A stretch of 64,000 nucleotides of DNA from Bacteroidales bacterium. GTDB taxonomy: Bacteria > Bacteroidota > Bacteroidia > Bacteroidales > Lentimicrobiaceae. This document shows, one piece after another, positions 16,965-25,027 of the stretch. Each line of letters begins with the position of its first letter. The stretch's first letter is position 1. The notes under the pieces are model-generated. The model searched no databases and was not told the DNA's origin. It saw nothing but the letters and a program-made list of their open reading frames with translations. A program made the position numbers and the translations under genes. The stretch covers positions 1-64,000 of the forward strand of contig JADJEQ010000001.1 in NCBI GenBank assembly GCA_016709025.1. Reading direction: 5' to 3'.

Positions 16965-18458
16965 TTATTCTGCTATCATGATTTTAACTGTTGACTTAAA
17001 TCCACCGTTTTTTACCTCTAATAAATAGAGCCCTTTCGATGGCATAGCATTGCCAAATAATTTACTCCAATTAAGTGCCTGAATGCCTGGATGTTCAATT
17101 TGAATAGAATTGGATGCCATCTTTTTCCCTGCCATGTTGTATAAATTAAACTCAACTGCTCCGGAGTTTGGTGAATCGAAATTCAGCATGCTTGAAGTAT
17201 TCACCGGATTGGGATAAACAGATAACAATGACCTGTTAAATGGATCGGTTGGTTCTACGCCGGTTTCAAAGTCAAGCGGTGAATAGGTTTCAACAAGTTG
17301 ATATCCTGACGATTGCGTCATCCTGACATAAAAGCAGAATAAAGTATCATTGCTGATGACCAAAGATGGAAACCCTGGTGTTGAAGTAGAGGTACCAGCT
17401 TCAATCAGGGTATGCTCCCAGGTTTCATTCTGAAAAGAATGGTGGTATAAATCCCCTCCTTGCTGCGAAAGTTCTGAACCTGCCAGATGAAGCACATCAT
17501 TGGCATCATATAGTCCGGCAGCATTCCTGAAATGGGGATCATTGATGTTTTGTTTTGGCAGCCAGGTATCATTGGCTTTTATGGAATACTGTCCGGTGCC
17601 AATCATGGAGGATACCCAGATTGCGAAGGTTTCACTATTGCTGTTGGTGGCGAGCACTATGGGCATATCTTCCTGTAAAGTCGCACCCTGCCCGCTCAAC
17701 GCCAGTTTTAAGGTTGGGCCCCAGACTGTTCCATCAAACACTGCGGTTGAAATATTGCTCACGCCTCCTTCACTATCGTACCACGTGCAATGAATCATTC
17801 CAACGGCATCGGCAACAACCGAGGAATGACTCGCGAGGTTTTCCGGTGAGGTCAAGGGTACAGGCTGCGGAACCGGGACTTCTGTATTTGATTGATCAAT
17901 AATTGAATGTCTGAGGTAATAAAAAGTATTATCCTCTGAAAAATCTGCGGCAGTATAGAACAGGCGGATGTTTCCGGCATCATCCATAACGAGCTGAGGG
18001 TAAGTATTTAAGAGGAATTCCGGACCTGAAACAACAACCGGTGTCTCCCACTCCTGTCCTGCAAATTTGCGGGAATAGGAAATAATGAAGTTGAAATTGA
18101 AATCCATGGTTACCCATGCGCAATGGAGTGTTCCGTTTTGGTCAATCAACAATGAAGGCATAACAGCGTAAGGATTTTCATCTGAAATGGTTGTGATTTC
18201 ATTCCATGTGCCATTCTCCCTGAAAGCATATACCAGTGAGGTCTGTCCCTGATTTTCGTTACTCCATACCAGGTGGATGGTACCGGAAGCATCGCTGACC
18301 GTGGCAATAAAAGGAGAAACATCCTCATCGCCAAACTGGGCCGGAACTGCCTGCCATGGGAACAATACCCCGGGGGGCGACCATTGGGCGAATGATTGAA
18401 ATGAAAAAAAGAGAACTACAGCGATGATGGCTGAAAAAGTAAAAAGGTTGCGTTTCAT
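16965..18458 (-). CDS. Secreted protein with T9SS type A sorting domain (BNR/propeller-like)
   Basis: 497 aa. Signal peptide ~1-24 ending SFA-QW. Residues ~25-400 hold about six repeats with the blade-like motif D-x-x-G-x-[IL]-H-x-x-W (DASGTIHLVWSN, DQNGTLHCAWVTM, DAVGMIHCTWYDSEGG, DANDVLHLAGSE), suggesting a beta-propeller of the sialidase/BNR kind without visible catalytic residues. Residues ~415-497 form a T9SS C-terminal domain: SVYPNPVNTSSMLNFDSPNS, VEFNLYNMAGKKMA, and a final GLYLLEVKNGGFKSTVKIMI. The last segment is the signal recognised by the PorU/PorV sortase complex. Cargo destined for the cell surface or medium; ligand unknown. Confidence 0.88.
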   Translation of the reverse strand: MKRNLFTFSAIIAVVLFFSFQSFAQWSPPGVLFPWQAVPAQFGDEDVSPFIATVSDASGTIHLVWSNENQGQTSLVYAFRENGTWNEITTISDENPYAVMPSLLIDQNGTLHCAWVTMDFNFNFIISYSRKFAGQEWETPVVVSGPEFLLNTYPQLVMDDAGNIRLFYTAADFSEDNTFYYLRHSIIDQSNTEVPVPQPVPLTSPENLASHSSVVADAVGMIHCTWYDSEGGVSNISTAVFDGTVWGPTLKLALSGQGATLQEDMPIVLATNSNSETFAIWVSSMIGTGQYSIKANDTWLPKQNINDPHFRNAAGLYDANDVLHLAGSELSQQGGDLYHHSFQNETWEHTLIEAGTSTSTPGFPSLVISNDTLFCFYVRMTQSSGYQLVETYSPLDFETGVEPTDPFNRSLLSVYPNPVNTSSMLNFDSPNSGAVEFNLYNMAGKKMASNSIQIEHPGIQALNWSKLFGNAMPSKGLYLLEVKNGGFKSTVKIMIAE

Positions 18459-18998
18459 GGCTTCTGTTTTTTAAAAATAAATATAAATTGGCTTGATCAG
18501 ACCCAATATAATAATTATGCCAAAATCTGAAATGCCTGTTAACTGGGCATTTCAGAAGGTATTTGGTTTTATGTGCATGGATTTATATATGTATATATAT
18601 GTACACTTTCGGACATCCGTTTGTTCGGAAACGCATATCAGAAAAGCTGGATTGGGAAGGAAGGAAACGGAAAAAAGATACAGGATTTTTTACCGGACCA
18701 AAAATAGCTTAATGCCAGAGTTGTGTTAAGTAAAAATGCGGGTTGTTCATTTTCAGATGTAATGTTTCATTTTGTTTCACCAAATCTCCTGGACACAAAA
18801 CAAACACCAGATTTATTTTTAGAATTCGAATCCGACGATTCAGGATCACATTTCAGCAATTCTCAGGTTTCAATAATATGTTATTACCAAAATTCCGAAC
18901 CATGTTTTAGTTCGTTGGTTCGGTTTGGAAATATTGCATATATAAAAGAGAAACGCCCATAATTCATTCGAATTACAGGCGTTTTAACTTCTCATTTG
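18459..18998. other. Intergenic region without a credible gene
   Basis: ~540 bp. Contains a TA-rich dinucleotide-like stretch (TTATATATGTATATATATGT, 18582-18601). Two short open frames on the plus strand (78 and 79 codons) have no recognisable composition or start context and are left out. Confidence 0.5.
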
Positions 18999-19072
18999 CG
19001 GTCCGGACGGGACTCGAACCCGCGACCCCGTGCGTGACAGGCACGTATTCTAACCAACTGAACTACCGAACC
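18999..19072 (-). tRNA. tRNA-Asp (anticodon GTC)
   Basis: The minus strand gives a full cloverleaf of 74 nt: acceptor GGTTCGG pairing with CCGGACC (one G-U), D-arm with AGTTGGTTAGA, anticodon stem CGTGC/GCACG around loop CTGTCAC (anticodon GTC), T-arm with GGTTCGAGTCC, discriminator G. CCA is not encoded. A TAnnTTTG promoter lies ~32 bp upstream. Confidence 0.96.
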
Positions 19073-19103
19073 ATTTTATAAGAACTTGTCTCAAATGAGA
19101 GTG

Positions 19104-19111
19104 CAAAGATA
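19104..19111 (-). promoter_or_regulatory. Bacteroidota promoter element (TATCTTTG) for tRNA-Asp
   Basis: The minus strand reads TATCTTTG, an exact TAnnTTTG match. Only a weak TTG-type -33 element was seen. Placement gives a leader of ~25 nt before the tRNA. Confidence 0.6.
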
Positions 19112-19593
19112 ATTACATTTTTTAATTCTGCAAGCGACTGAAAAAATAAATTCCTTTCTTCTTTGTTTTTCATCCAACCTAAAAATATCCCTTATTTACT
19201 TGCTTTTTTTGTAACTATACATTATATTTGATGTTTTATCTCGAAAAACTACCTAAGTTTCTACTAAAGAGTTACATGCGAATTTGCACATATATCCGGA
19301 CCTGGAATCAGCGATACTCATTTCTGCTTATTATAATGATACTGAAACAAAGCGCGAATGTCTTTAAAGCTTATATAAATTATATTCCGTGAAATTATTG
19401 TTGACCCTCTTCAACCCTGATCCTGAATTCTGATTGCCCATATTAATTCTCCTGGATGCTTTAACAAATGCCTGAAGGCTGTTGCACGGGGTTTCAATAT
19501 GAGATGTGATGAACCGTTCAGATCGATTTTGATATAAACAACTGAAATAACGCCTGTTACAATAATCTATTTTACCTTTATAAACCACATATC

Positions 19594-22500
19594 ATGAAAA
19601 ATCTATTGTTTTTCAACGCTTACAGCTTTTTTTTCAAAGTTGCATTTGTATCATTTTTTTCGATCCTGGTGTCGGGCCCTGCATCGATAGAAGCACGCAC
19701 ATTCCCGAACGGATCCGGCAACGAGACCGGACTGAACCTTATATCTGCGGAAACTTTCAATTTTACGGGATCAAGTGATCCAAAATGCACCGATCTTCCA
19801 ACTGTTACAACACTCGGGGCCACCGCAGTAACCGCGACCTGTGCTACACTTAAAGGAATTGTAAATCCCAATGCAGGGCCAACGAACTATTTCTTTGAAT
19901 GGGGTACCACCACCGATTACGGAAACTCCACCGCACCAAAATACGCAGGAGCAGGATCATCCAATGTAAATGCCTTTTCATACATTTCAGGGCTGACTTT
20001 CAGCACAACCTATCATTACCGACTGGTGGCTACCAACGCGTTAGGCACTTCCTATGGGAATGATATCATTTTCGTGACAGCAAACATTACACTGAATACG
20101 ACAGGTGCTACCGCGATAACCTATACGACAGCCGTTTCTGGCGGTAATATTATATCCGACGGAGGCTCTCCGGTTGAATCAAGAGGGGTGTGCTGGAATA
20201 CTTCACCGGATCCGACCACCTCACATCCCCATACCGTTAACGGATCAGGGAATGGCGTATTTACCAGCTCAATAACCGGTTTGAGTTCGGTAACAATTTA
20301 TTTTGTGAGGGCTTACGCCATCAATGCAAATGGCACATCCTACGGCAGCAATCAGACGTTTACGACCCCTGCATGCGGAAACTATACCTTGCCCTACCTT
20401 GAAGGATTTTCTGCCGGTACCTTGCCGGATTGCTGGACGCTTGCTGACCACCTGGGCAATGATCAGGGCTGGCAGTTTGGTGCCATTTCAAACCAGTCGC
20501 CAAATCCCGCATTGAGCGGTAATTATGCTTTTCTGAACAGCAACGACTTTGGAAGCGGGGATTCACAAAATGCAGATCTGATCAGCCCTGCGTTTGATTT
20601 TTCGTCAAATCCATCAATTACCCTTCTTTTCAATTATTTCCTTTTGAGCAACGACGGATCCACCGGAACCTTGTCCTATAGTGTGAACAATGGATCCGAC
20701 TGGACAGTAATACAATCTTTTACATCAACTTCCACGGCCAATCCGGAAGCTTTTTCACAGGTTATACCAGCTGTTGCGGGACAATCGCAGGTCCGGTTCA
20801 AATGGAACTACACCGGAACAAATGGAAGCTACTGGGCCATCGACGATGTTCAGGTTACCGGAACTCTGCCTCCTCCCACCCTTTCGGTGACCCCTGCCAA
20901 TCAGGATGTGAATTATGTAGCAGGATCAACTTCCTTTTCCGTTGTTTCCAACACAGACTGGTCGGCTACCTGCGACCAGACATGGTGCGAAGTCACTCTT
21001 TCAGGAGCAGGCGATGGAACAATAGTGGCAAACTACACACTTAACTATACGGCTTTGCAACGCGTGGCAACTATTACTGTAACGGCCGAAGGGCTGAGTC
21101 CGGAGGTGGTAACTGTTACTCAGGACGGCAGCATCCCTTCACTCAACGTTTCGCCGACAAACCAGAACATCCCACAGACGGGATACACCACCACTTTTTC
21201 TTTAACAACCCTATTAAGCTGGTCAGTCAACAGCGATCAGTTGTGGTGTATAGTCACGCCTTACTCCGGTACCGGAAACATGACCATCACAGCAGCCTGT
21301 GAACTAAATACAACATCATCCACACGGGTTGCCAATATTACGTTCACTGCTGCGGGGGTATCGCCGGTTGTTGTTACTGTTACCCAGGCTGGAACATCCC
21401 TGTCAGACTTTATGCTTACAATGCAGAATATCATTCAAACCGCCCCAAATGAACTTGAATTCGATTTATACATCCTCGATACCGATCCAACGCAAGTCCT
21501 TCCGATGGCTTCTGTGCAGTATGGCATTTACTTTAATCTCGGCATTCTGAACGGATCAGCAACATCAAGCGATATGGTGTATGTATATCCACACAGTGGC
21601 GGATTTTCCGATTTGCCATCGGTCATGGCACCCAATGGTTCCAGCACGCTGGCTACCGGTCTTATCAGGATTGCCGGCAGGGCTGCGCCGGGTTGTGCAA
21701 ATGGATTTATCATTTCAACCGTTGCTCCGGGTACCCGCACCAACAGGTTCAGGTTAACCAGTTCAGTCCCTTTTACTCCGAATTCAACACCAGACTTCGT
21801 GTTTACTTCTAACACTGCTACCAACCCTTCGTATGCCACCCGTTTTGCCTGGTACAATCCGGCCTGTACCAATGTTCAGTTGCCGGTAATTTCCGGTGTA
21901 AATGCCATCGTAATCGGAAACCCGGTACTGAATGGCCCACCTGAACTTGAGGTTGCACCCGGGAGTCAGACGGTTGATACCACAGCGGGGAACTACGGTT
22001 TTACCATTAATTCCAACACTACCTGGGCAGCTCAGGCCGATCAGCCATGGGTTACGGTAACACCTTCCGGATTTGGTGATGGATCTATGATTGCAACTTA
22101 TGATGGAAATACTTCAGAAACCAGGACAGCCATCATTACGGTTTCGGCACCAGGTATTGAGGATACTCAAATTACGTTGAGCCAGGAGGGAGGCACCACC
22201 AGAACGCTCAACCTGAATCTGTTGATTGAAGGGCTATATACAGGAAATGGTACCATGAAACAGGCATCCGATGCGAACGGCCCCCATTTTGAAGGCGGAA
22301 TTTCCGACTTTGTAACTGTGGAGTTGCACAACAGTTCAGATTATTCAATTGTTGAACATGCAGTGCTGGAAACAGCACTAAGTATTACAGGAAATCTGAC
22401 TGTTGAAGTTCCCCTTTCGTTGAACGGCTCATACTACATCACCATAAAACACCGGAATTCAATTGAAACCACCTCAGCATATCCGATCTCCTTTAATGCC

Positions 22501-22773
22501 TTTACCATAAACTACAGCTTTGATTTGCCGGAAAAAGCCTATGGAGGTAACCTGCAATCGATGAGCGACGGTAAGTATGTGCTTAAAAGTGGTGATGTTA
22601 ACCAGGATGGCTCAATAGATACCGGGGATATAACCCTTGTGGATAACGATGCCGCCGGGTATTTCTCCGGATATATCCCTGCTGATGTAAATGGGGATGG
22701 AATCGTGGATACCGCCGATATGACCATTGTAGACAACAACAATGCAGAATATGTAATTGCGGAAACACCTTAA
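19594..22773 (+). CDS. Secreted multidomain protein: Fn3-like, MAM-like, three BACON domains, dockerin-like C-terminus
   Basis: 1059 aa. Signal peptide/anchor ~1-34. Residues ~68-160 and ~165-258 are Fn3-like repeats (FFEWGTTTDYGNST, TTYHYRLVATNALGTSYGND; IYFVRAYAINANGTSYGSN). ~260-430 is a MAM/cleaved-adhesin-like domain (DCWTLADHLGNDQGWQFG, YWAIDDVQVTG). Three BACON units begin near 432, 515 and 785 (LSVTPANQDVNYVAG, LNVSPTNQNIPQTG, LEVAPGSQTVDTTAG), each with a NTDWSA-type Trp strand and ending VTVTQ or ITLSQ. A cohesin-like region sits at ~603-775. The end is two dockerin EF-hand loops (DVNQDGSIDTGD, DVNGDGIVDTAD). No T9SS sorting domain is visible. BACON domains usually bind glycan or mucin, so carbohydrate binding is inferred. 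Confidence 0.85.
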   Translation: MKNLLFFNAYSFFFKVAFVSFFSILVSGPASIEARTFPNGSGNETGLNLISAETFNFTGSSDPKCTDLPTVTTLGATAVTATCATLKGIVNPNAGPTNYFFEWGTTTDYGNSTAPKYAGAGSSNVNAFSYISGLTFSTTYHYRLVATNALGTSYGNDIIFVTANITLNTTGATAITYTTAVSGGNIISDGGSPVESRGVCWNTSPDPTTSHPHTVNGSGNGVFTSSITGLSSVTIYFVRAYAINANGTSYGSNQTFTTPACGNYTLPYLEGFSAGTLPDCWTLADHLGNDQGWQFGAISNQSPNPALSGNYAFLNSNDFGSGDSQNADLISPAFDFSSNPSITLLFNYFLLSNDGSTGTLSYSVNNGSDWTVIQSFTSTSTANPEAFSQVIPAVAGQSQVRFKWNYTGTNGSYWAIDDVQVTGTLPPPTLSVTPANQDVNYVAGSTSFSVVSNTDWSATCDQTWCEVTLSGAGDGTIVANYTLNYTALQRVATITVTAEGLSPEVVTVTQDGSIPSLNVSPTNQNIPQTGYTTTFSLTTLLSWSVNSDQLWCIVTPYSGTGNMTITAACELNTTSSTRVANITFTAAGVSPVVVTVTQAGTSLSDFMLTMQNIIQTAPNELEFDLYILDTDPTQVLPMASVQYGIYFNLGILNGSATSSDMVYVYPHSGGFSDLPSVMAPNGSSTLATGLIRIAGRAAPGCANGFIISTVAPGTRTNRFRLTSSVPFTPNSTPDFVFTSNTATNPSYATRFAWYNPACTNVQLPVISGVNAIVIGNPVLNGPPELEVAPGSQTVDTTAGNYGFTINSNTTWAAQADQPWVTVTPSGFGDGSMIATYDGNTSETRTAIITVSAPGIEDTQITLSQEGGTTRTLNLNLLIEGLYTGNGTMKQASDANGPHFEGGISDFVTVELHNSSDYSIVEHAVLETALSITGNLTVEVPLSLNGSYYITIKHRNSIETTSAYPISFNAFTINYSFDLPEKAYGGNLQSMSDGKYVLKSGDVNQDGSIDTGDITLVDNDAAGYFSGYIPADVNGDGIVDTADMTIVDNNNAEYVIAETP

Positions 22774-22794
22774 TACTAAATAAGATCAATACAT

Positions 22795-22837
22795 AAACTC
22801 AAAGGCTGCATTCAAACGAAAGCAGCCTTTGAGTTTT
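22795..22837. terminator. Strong bidirectional terminator
   Basis: 15-bp perfect stem AAACTCAAAGGCTGC / GCAGCCTTTGAGTTT with a 12-nt loop and a flanking T (plus strand) or T-rich (minus strand) tract. It sits between two convergent genes (stop codons at 22773 and 22860) and can serve both. Confidence 0.88.
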
Positions 22838-22859
22838 AAGGAAGATCGGGTTAAAGATA

Positions 22860-23516
22860 CTATAGCAGGAATGCCCGGTTCAGAAAGCGGTTAAAATCAA
22901 CCATTGCCTTACATGAATCAATAATAACCTTCGGAAAGCTCTCTGAAACAACAACTTCATCAGGCAGCTGGTGCATGACCGCGTAGCTTTTATACATCAG
23001 CAGGTCGATATCGGGAAATCCGGCATCATAATCCTTCGGAGGTCTTTTCAGTTTGTCAAAATCAGAGAGCATGCCATAAGTTCGTTTGAAGTTCTTTTCT
23101 TCGAGCACTTTTTTAAACCCCGGGGCATCAAAGTATATCTCCTGTCTCAGTTTTTTAAGCACATCCGGCTGAGGCATGTAAATACCACCGCCTATCATGG
23201 AAGCTCCGGGTTCCAGGTGAAGGTAATAACCGGCCTGGGGACTTTTACGTCCTCCGTTGGCTATAAAAGCGCCAAAATTGGTTTTATAAGGAAGCTTGTC
23301 CTTTGAAAAGCGAACATCTCTGAAAATTCTGAAAACCGAATCTTTTGCAGCCGGAAATCCGATGGTTGGATCAATGCGTGAAAGTTCACCGATCATCAGA
23401 TTCAGATAGTCCTCAAACTGCGCTTTAACTTGCTGGTAGCGATCCCTGTTCAGGTCAAACCATTCACGATTGTTGTTGTCCTTTAACTCACGAAGGAAAT
23501 CAAGAATTTCTTTCAT
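22860..23516 (-). CDS. DUF2461 family protein
   Basis: 218 aa, typical length of the DUF2461 (TIGR02453) family. Characteristic stretches: FLRELKDNNNREWFDLNRDR at the N-terminus, FRIFRDVRFSKDKLPYKTNF near residue 60, and GYYLHLEPGASMIGGGIYMP near 96. The family is widespread in Bacteroidota and has no established function. Stands alone; a TAnnTTTG element (TAATTTTG) lies ~25 bp upstream of the start and a shared terminator follows. Confidence 0.9.
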   Translation of the reverse strand: MKEILDFLRELKDNNNREWFDLNRDRYQQVKAQFEDYLNLMIGELSRIDPTIGFPAAKDSVFRIFRDVRFSKDKLPYKTNFGAFIANGGRKSPQAGYYLHLEPGASMIGGGIYMPQPDVLKKLRQEIYFDAPGFKKVLEEKNFKRTYGMLSDFDKLKRPPKDYDAGFPDIDLLMYKSYAVMHQLPDEVVVSESFPKVIIDSCKAMVDFNRFLNRAFLL

Positions 23517-23540
23517 AGAATAACTTTCTTAATGAATTCA

Positions 23541-23548
23541 CAAAATTA
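23541..23548 (-). promoter_or_regulatory. Promoter element (TAATTTTG) for the DUF2461 gene
   Basis: Minus-strand TAATTTTG, exact TAnnTTTG, 25 bp before the start codon. No clear -33 TTTG at the expected distance. Confidence 0.45.
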
Positions 23549-23698
23549 AATAATTGCAGGATTATAAAGTAACTAAAGTTTCGCAGATGAATTTTCAGCT
23601 TACTTGATAAGTAATTGAAAAAAATATGGAATTCTATGTACATGTATTTCAAAGTAATACCATATCCACTTTTATTTTTCTTAAAACTACAAAGGATC

Positions 23699-23838
23699 GG
23701 CCTTCTAAAAATGGCGTTAAGAAAACTGGCAAGCGACAAGAGAGCAGGATGTGACAGGAAAAGAGAGGAGCAACGGTACAACCTCATTTCTTCCAGCCAA
23801 AATCGCTCGCCAGTTTTTAGCCATTTTTAGAAAGCCTT
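23699..23838. repeat. Imperfect inverted repeat in a gene-free region
   Basis: Arms of ~38 bp: GGCCTTCTAAAAATGGCG, then GAAAACTGGCAAGCGA (23699-23736), and the reverse complement near 23802-23837 (TCGCTCGCCAGTTTTTAGCC, ATTTTTAGAAAGCC). They enclose ~65 bp of purine-rich sequence. The right arm is followed by TTTTTTGGTACTTTTGATCA. Could be a decayed mobile element or a long RNA hairpin. The rest of 23549-24200 shows nothing else. Confidence 0.6.
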
Positions 23839-24200
23839 GATTTTTTGGTACTTTTGATCAAGCAAAAAGTACAGAAAATAAAGGAGGGCTCATAGGTATA
23901 ATAGTTTGGATGAAGTTCGGCAAGGGTGAAAAGCTAAATAAATTTTATCAAAGGTAGTGGTAGAAAGCGACTTTAGAAAAGCCAGTTGACCCAGATATGG
24001 GTTAAGCCAGATTTACTTACTTTAAACAAATCACAAATCATTAAAAATCAATAGTATGTAATATGTAATTCCAAGTGCGAAACATCAGTAAAGTAATAAT
24101 ATCAGGAGCCATTACCAACATAAAAACAAATTACTTAAATTTACCCTGAATATGATCTAAGCTATAATATTAAAAGAAACCATACAAACAACAGTATCCG

Positions 24201-25022
24201 ATGCAAAGTAGAAAATACCTGATTTCTATCATTATCGCTCTTCTAATGCCGGTTATTGGAACTGCCGGTGGTGACAACAGGCCTGTAGGTTCAAGATCTG
24301 CAGCGCTGGGCAACGCATCCGTAGCAATCAGTGATCTCTGGTCAGCCTTTAACAATCAGGCCGGGCTCGCATGGCTGGAGACTACCCAGGCAGGGGTTTA
24401 TTACGAAAACCGTTTCCTGATAAAGGAACTGGGCTACAAAGCAGCAGCCATTGCCTACCCTTTAAAATCTGGCACCATTGGACTAAGTTTCAACCATTTC
24501 GGTTATTCGGCTTACAACGAAAGTAAAATAGGCCTTGCTTTCGCGAAAGCCTTTGGCAAATACCTTTCTTTCGGATTACAACTGGACTATAATATGGCCA
24601 GGCTTGCTGAAAGTTACGGGACCAGCAATTTTGTAACATTTGAAGCCGGAATGCTTGCCAATATCACACCGAAACTCGTCCTGGGAGCCCATATTTACAA
24701 TCCCGTCAATGCAAAGTTTGCTGAGTACAACGATGAAAGAGCGCCGGTAATCTTTAGGGTCGGAGCAGCTTACACCCTGTCTGACAAGTTTACCCTGGTA
24801 GCCGAAACCGAGAAGAATATATATACAGATGCTTCATTGAATGCCGGCATCGAATTCAAGGCAAACAAGCAGATCTTTTTAAGAGGAGGAATTTCAACCG
24901 GTCTGACATCTTTCTCATTTGGTGCCGGGTTCCTGTTTGGAAATTTTATGCTGGACATCAGTTCCACCTACCACAATATCCTGGGTTACTCTCCACAGGC
25001 TTCCATCTCCTATAAATTCTGA
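24201..25022 (+). CDS. PorV/PorQ-like outer-membrane beta-barrel protein
   Basis: 273 aa. Signal peptide ~1-22. The mature start GDNRPVGSRSAALGNASVAI, with SDLWSAFNNQAGLAWLE, is the signature of the PorV/PorQ/UPF0164 branch of FadL-like barrels. The rest is alternating strands (IGLSFNHFGYSAYNESKIGL, AFGKYLSFGLQLDYNMARL) ending in ASISYKF with a terminal Phe. Five bases separate its stop from the following HhH/barrel gene, so the two are co-transcribed. PorV and PorQ relatives act in T9SS, but the exact paralogue here cannot be fixed by eye. Confidence 0.75.
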   Translation: MQSRKYLISIIIALLMPVIGTAGGDNRPVGSRSAALGNASVAISDLWSAFNNQAGLAWLETTQAGVYYENRFLIKELGYKAAAIAYPLKSGTIGLSFNHFGYSAYNESKIGLAFAKAFGKYLSFGLQLDYNMARLAESYGTSNFVTFEAGMLANITPKLVLGAHIYNPVNAKFAEYNDERAPVIFRVGAAYTLSDKFTLVAETEKNIYTDASLNAGIEFKANKQIFLRGGISTGLTSFSFGAGFLFGNFMLDISSTYHNILGYSPQASISYKF

Positions 25023-25027
25023 GATTT

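Noticed and set aside
18493..18962. Two short plus-strand frames (78 and 79 codons)
   Set aside because: No promoter, no recognisable composition, not adjacent to co-directional genes.
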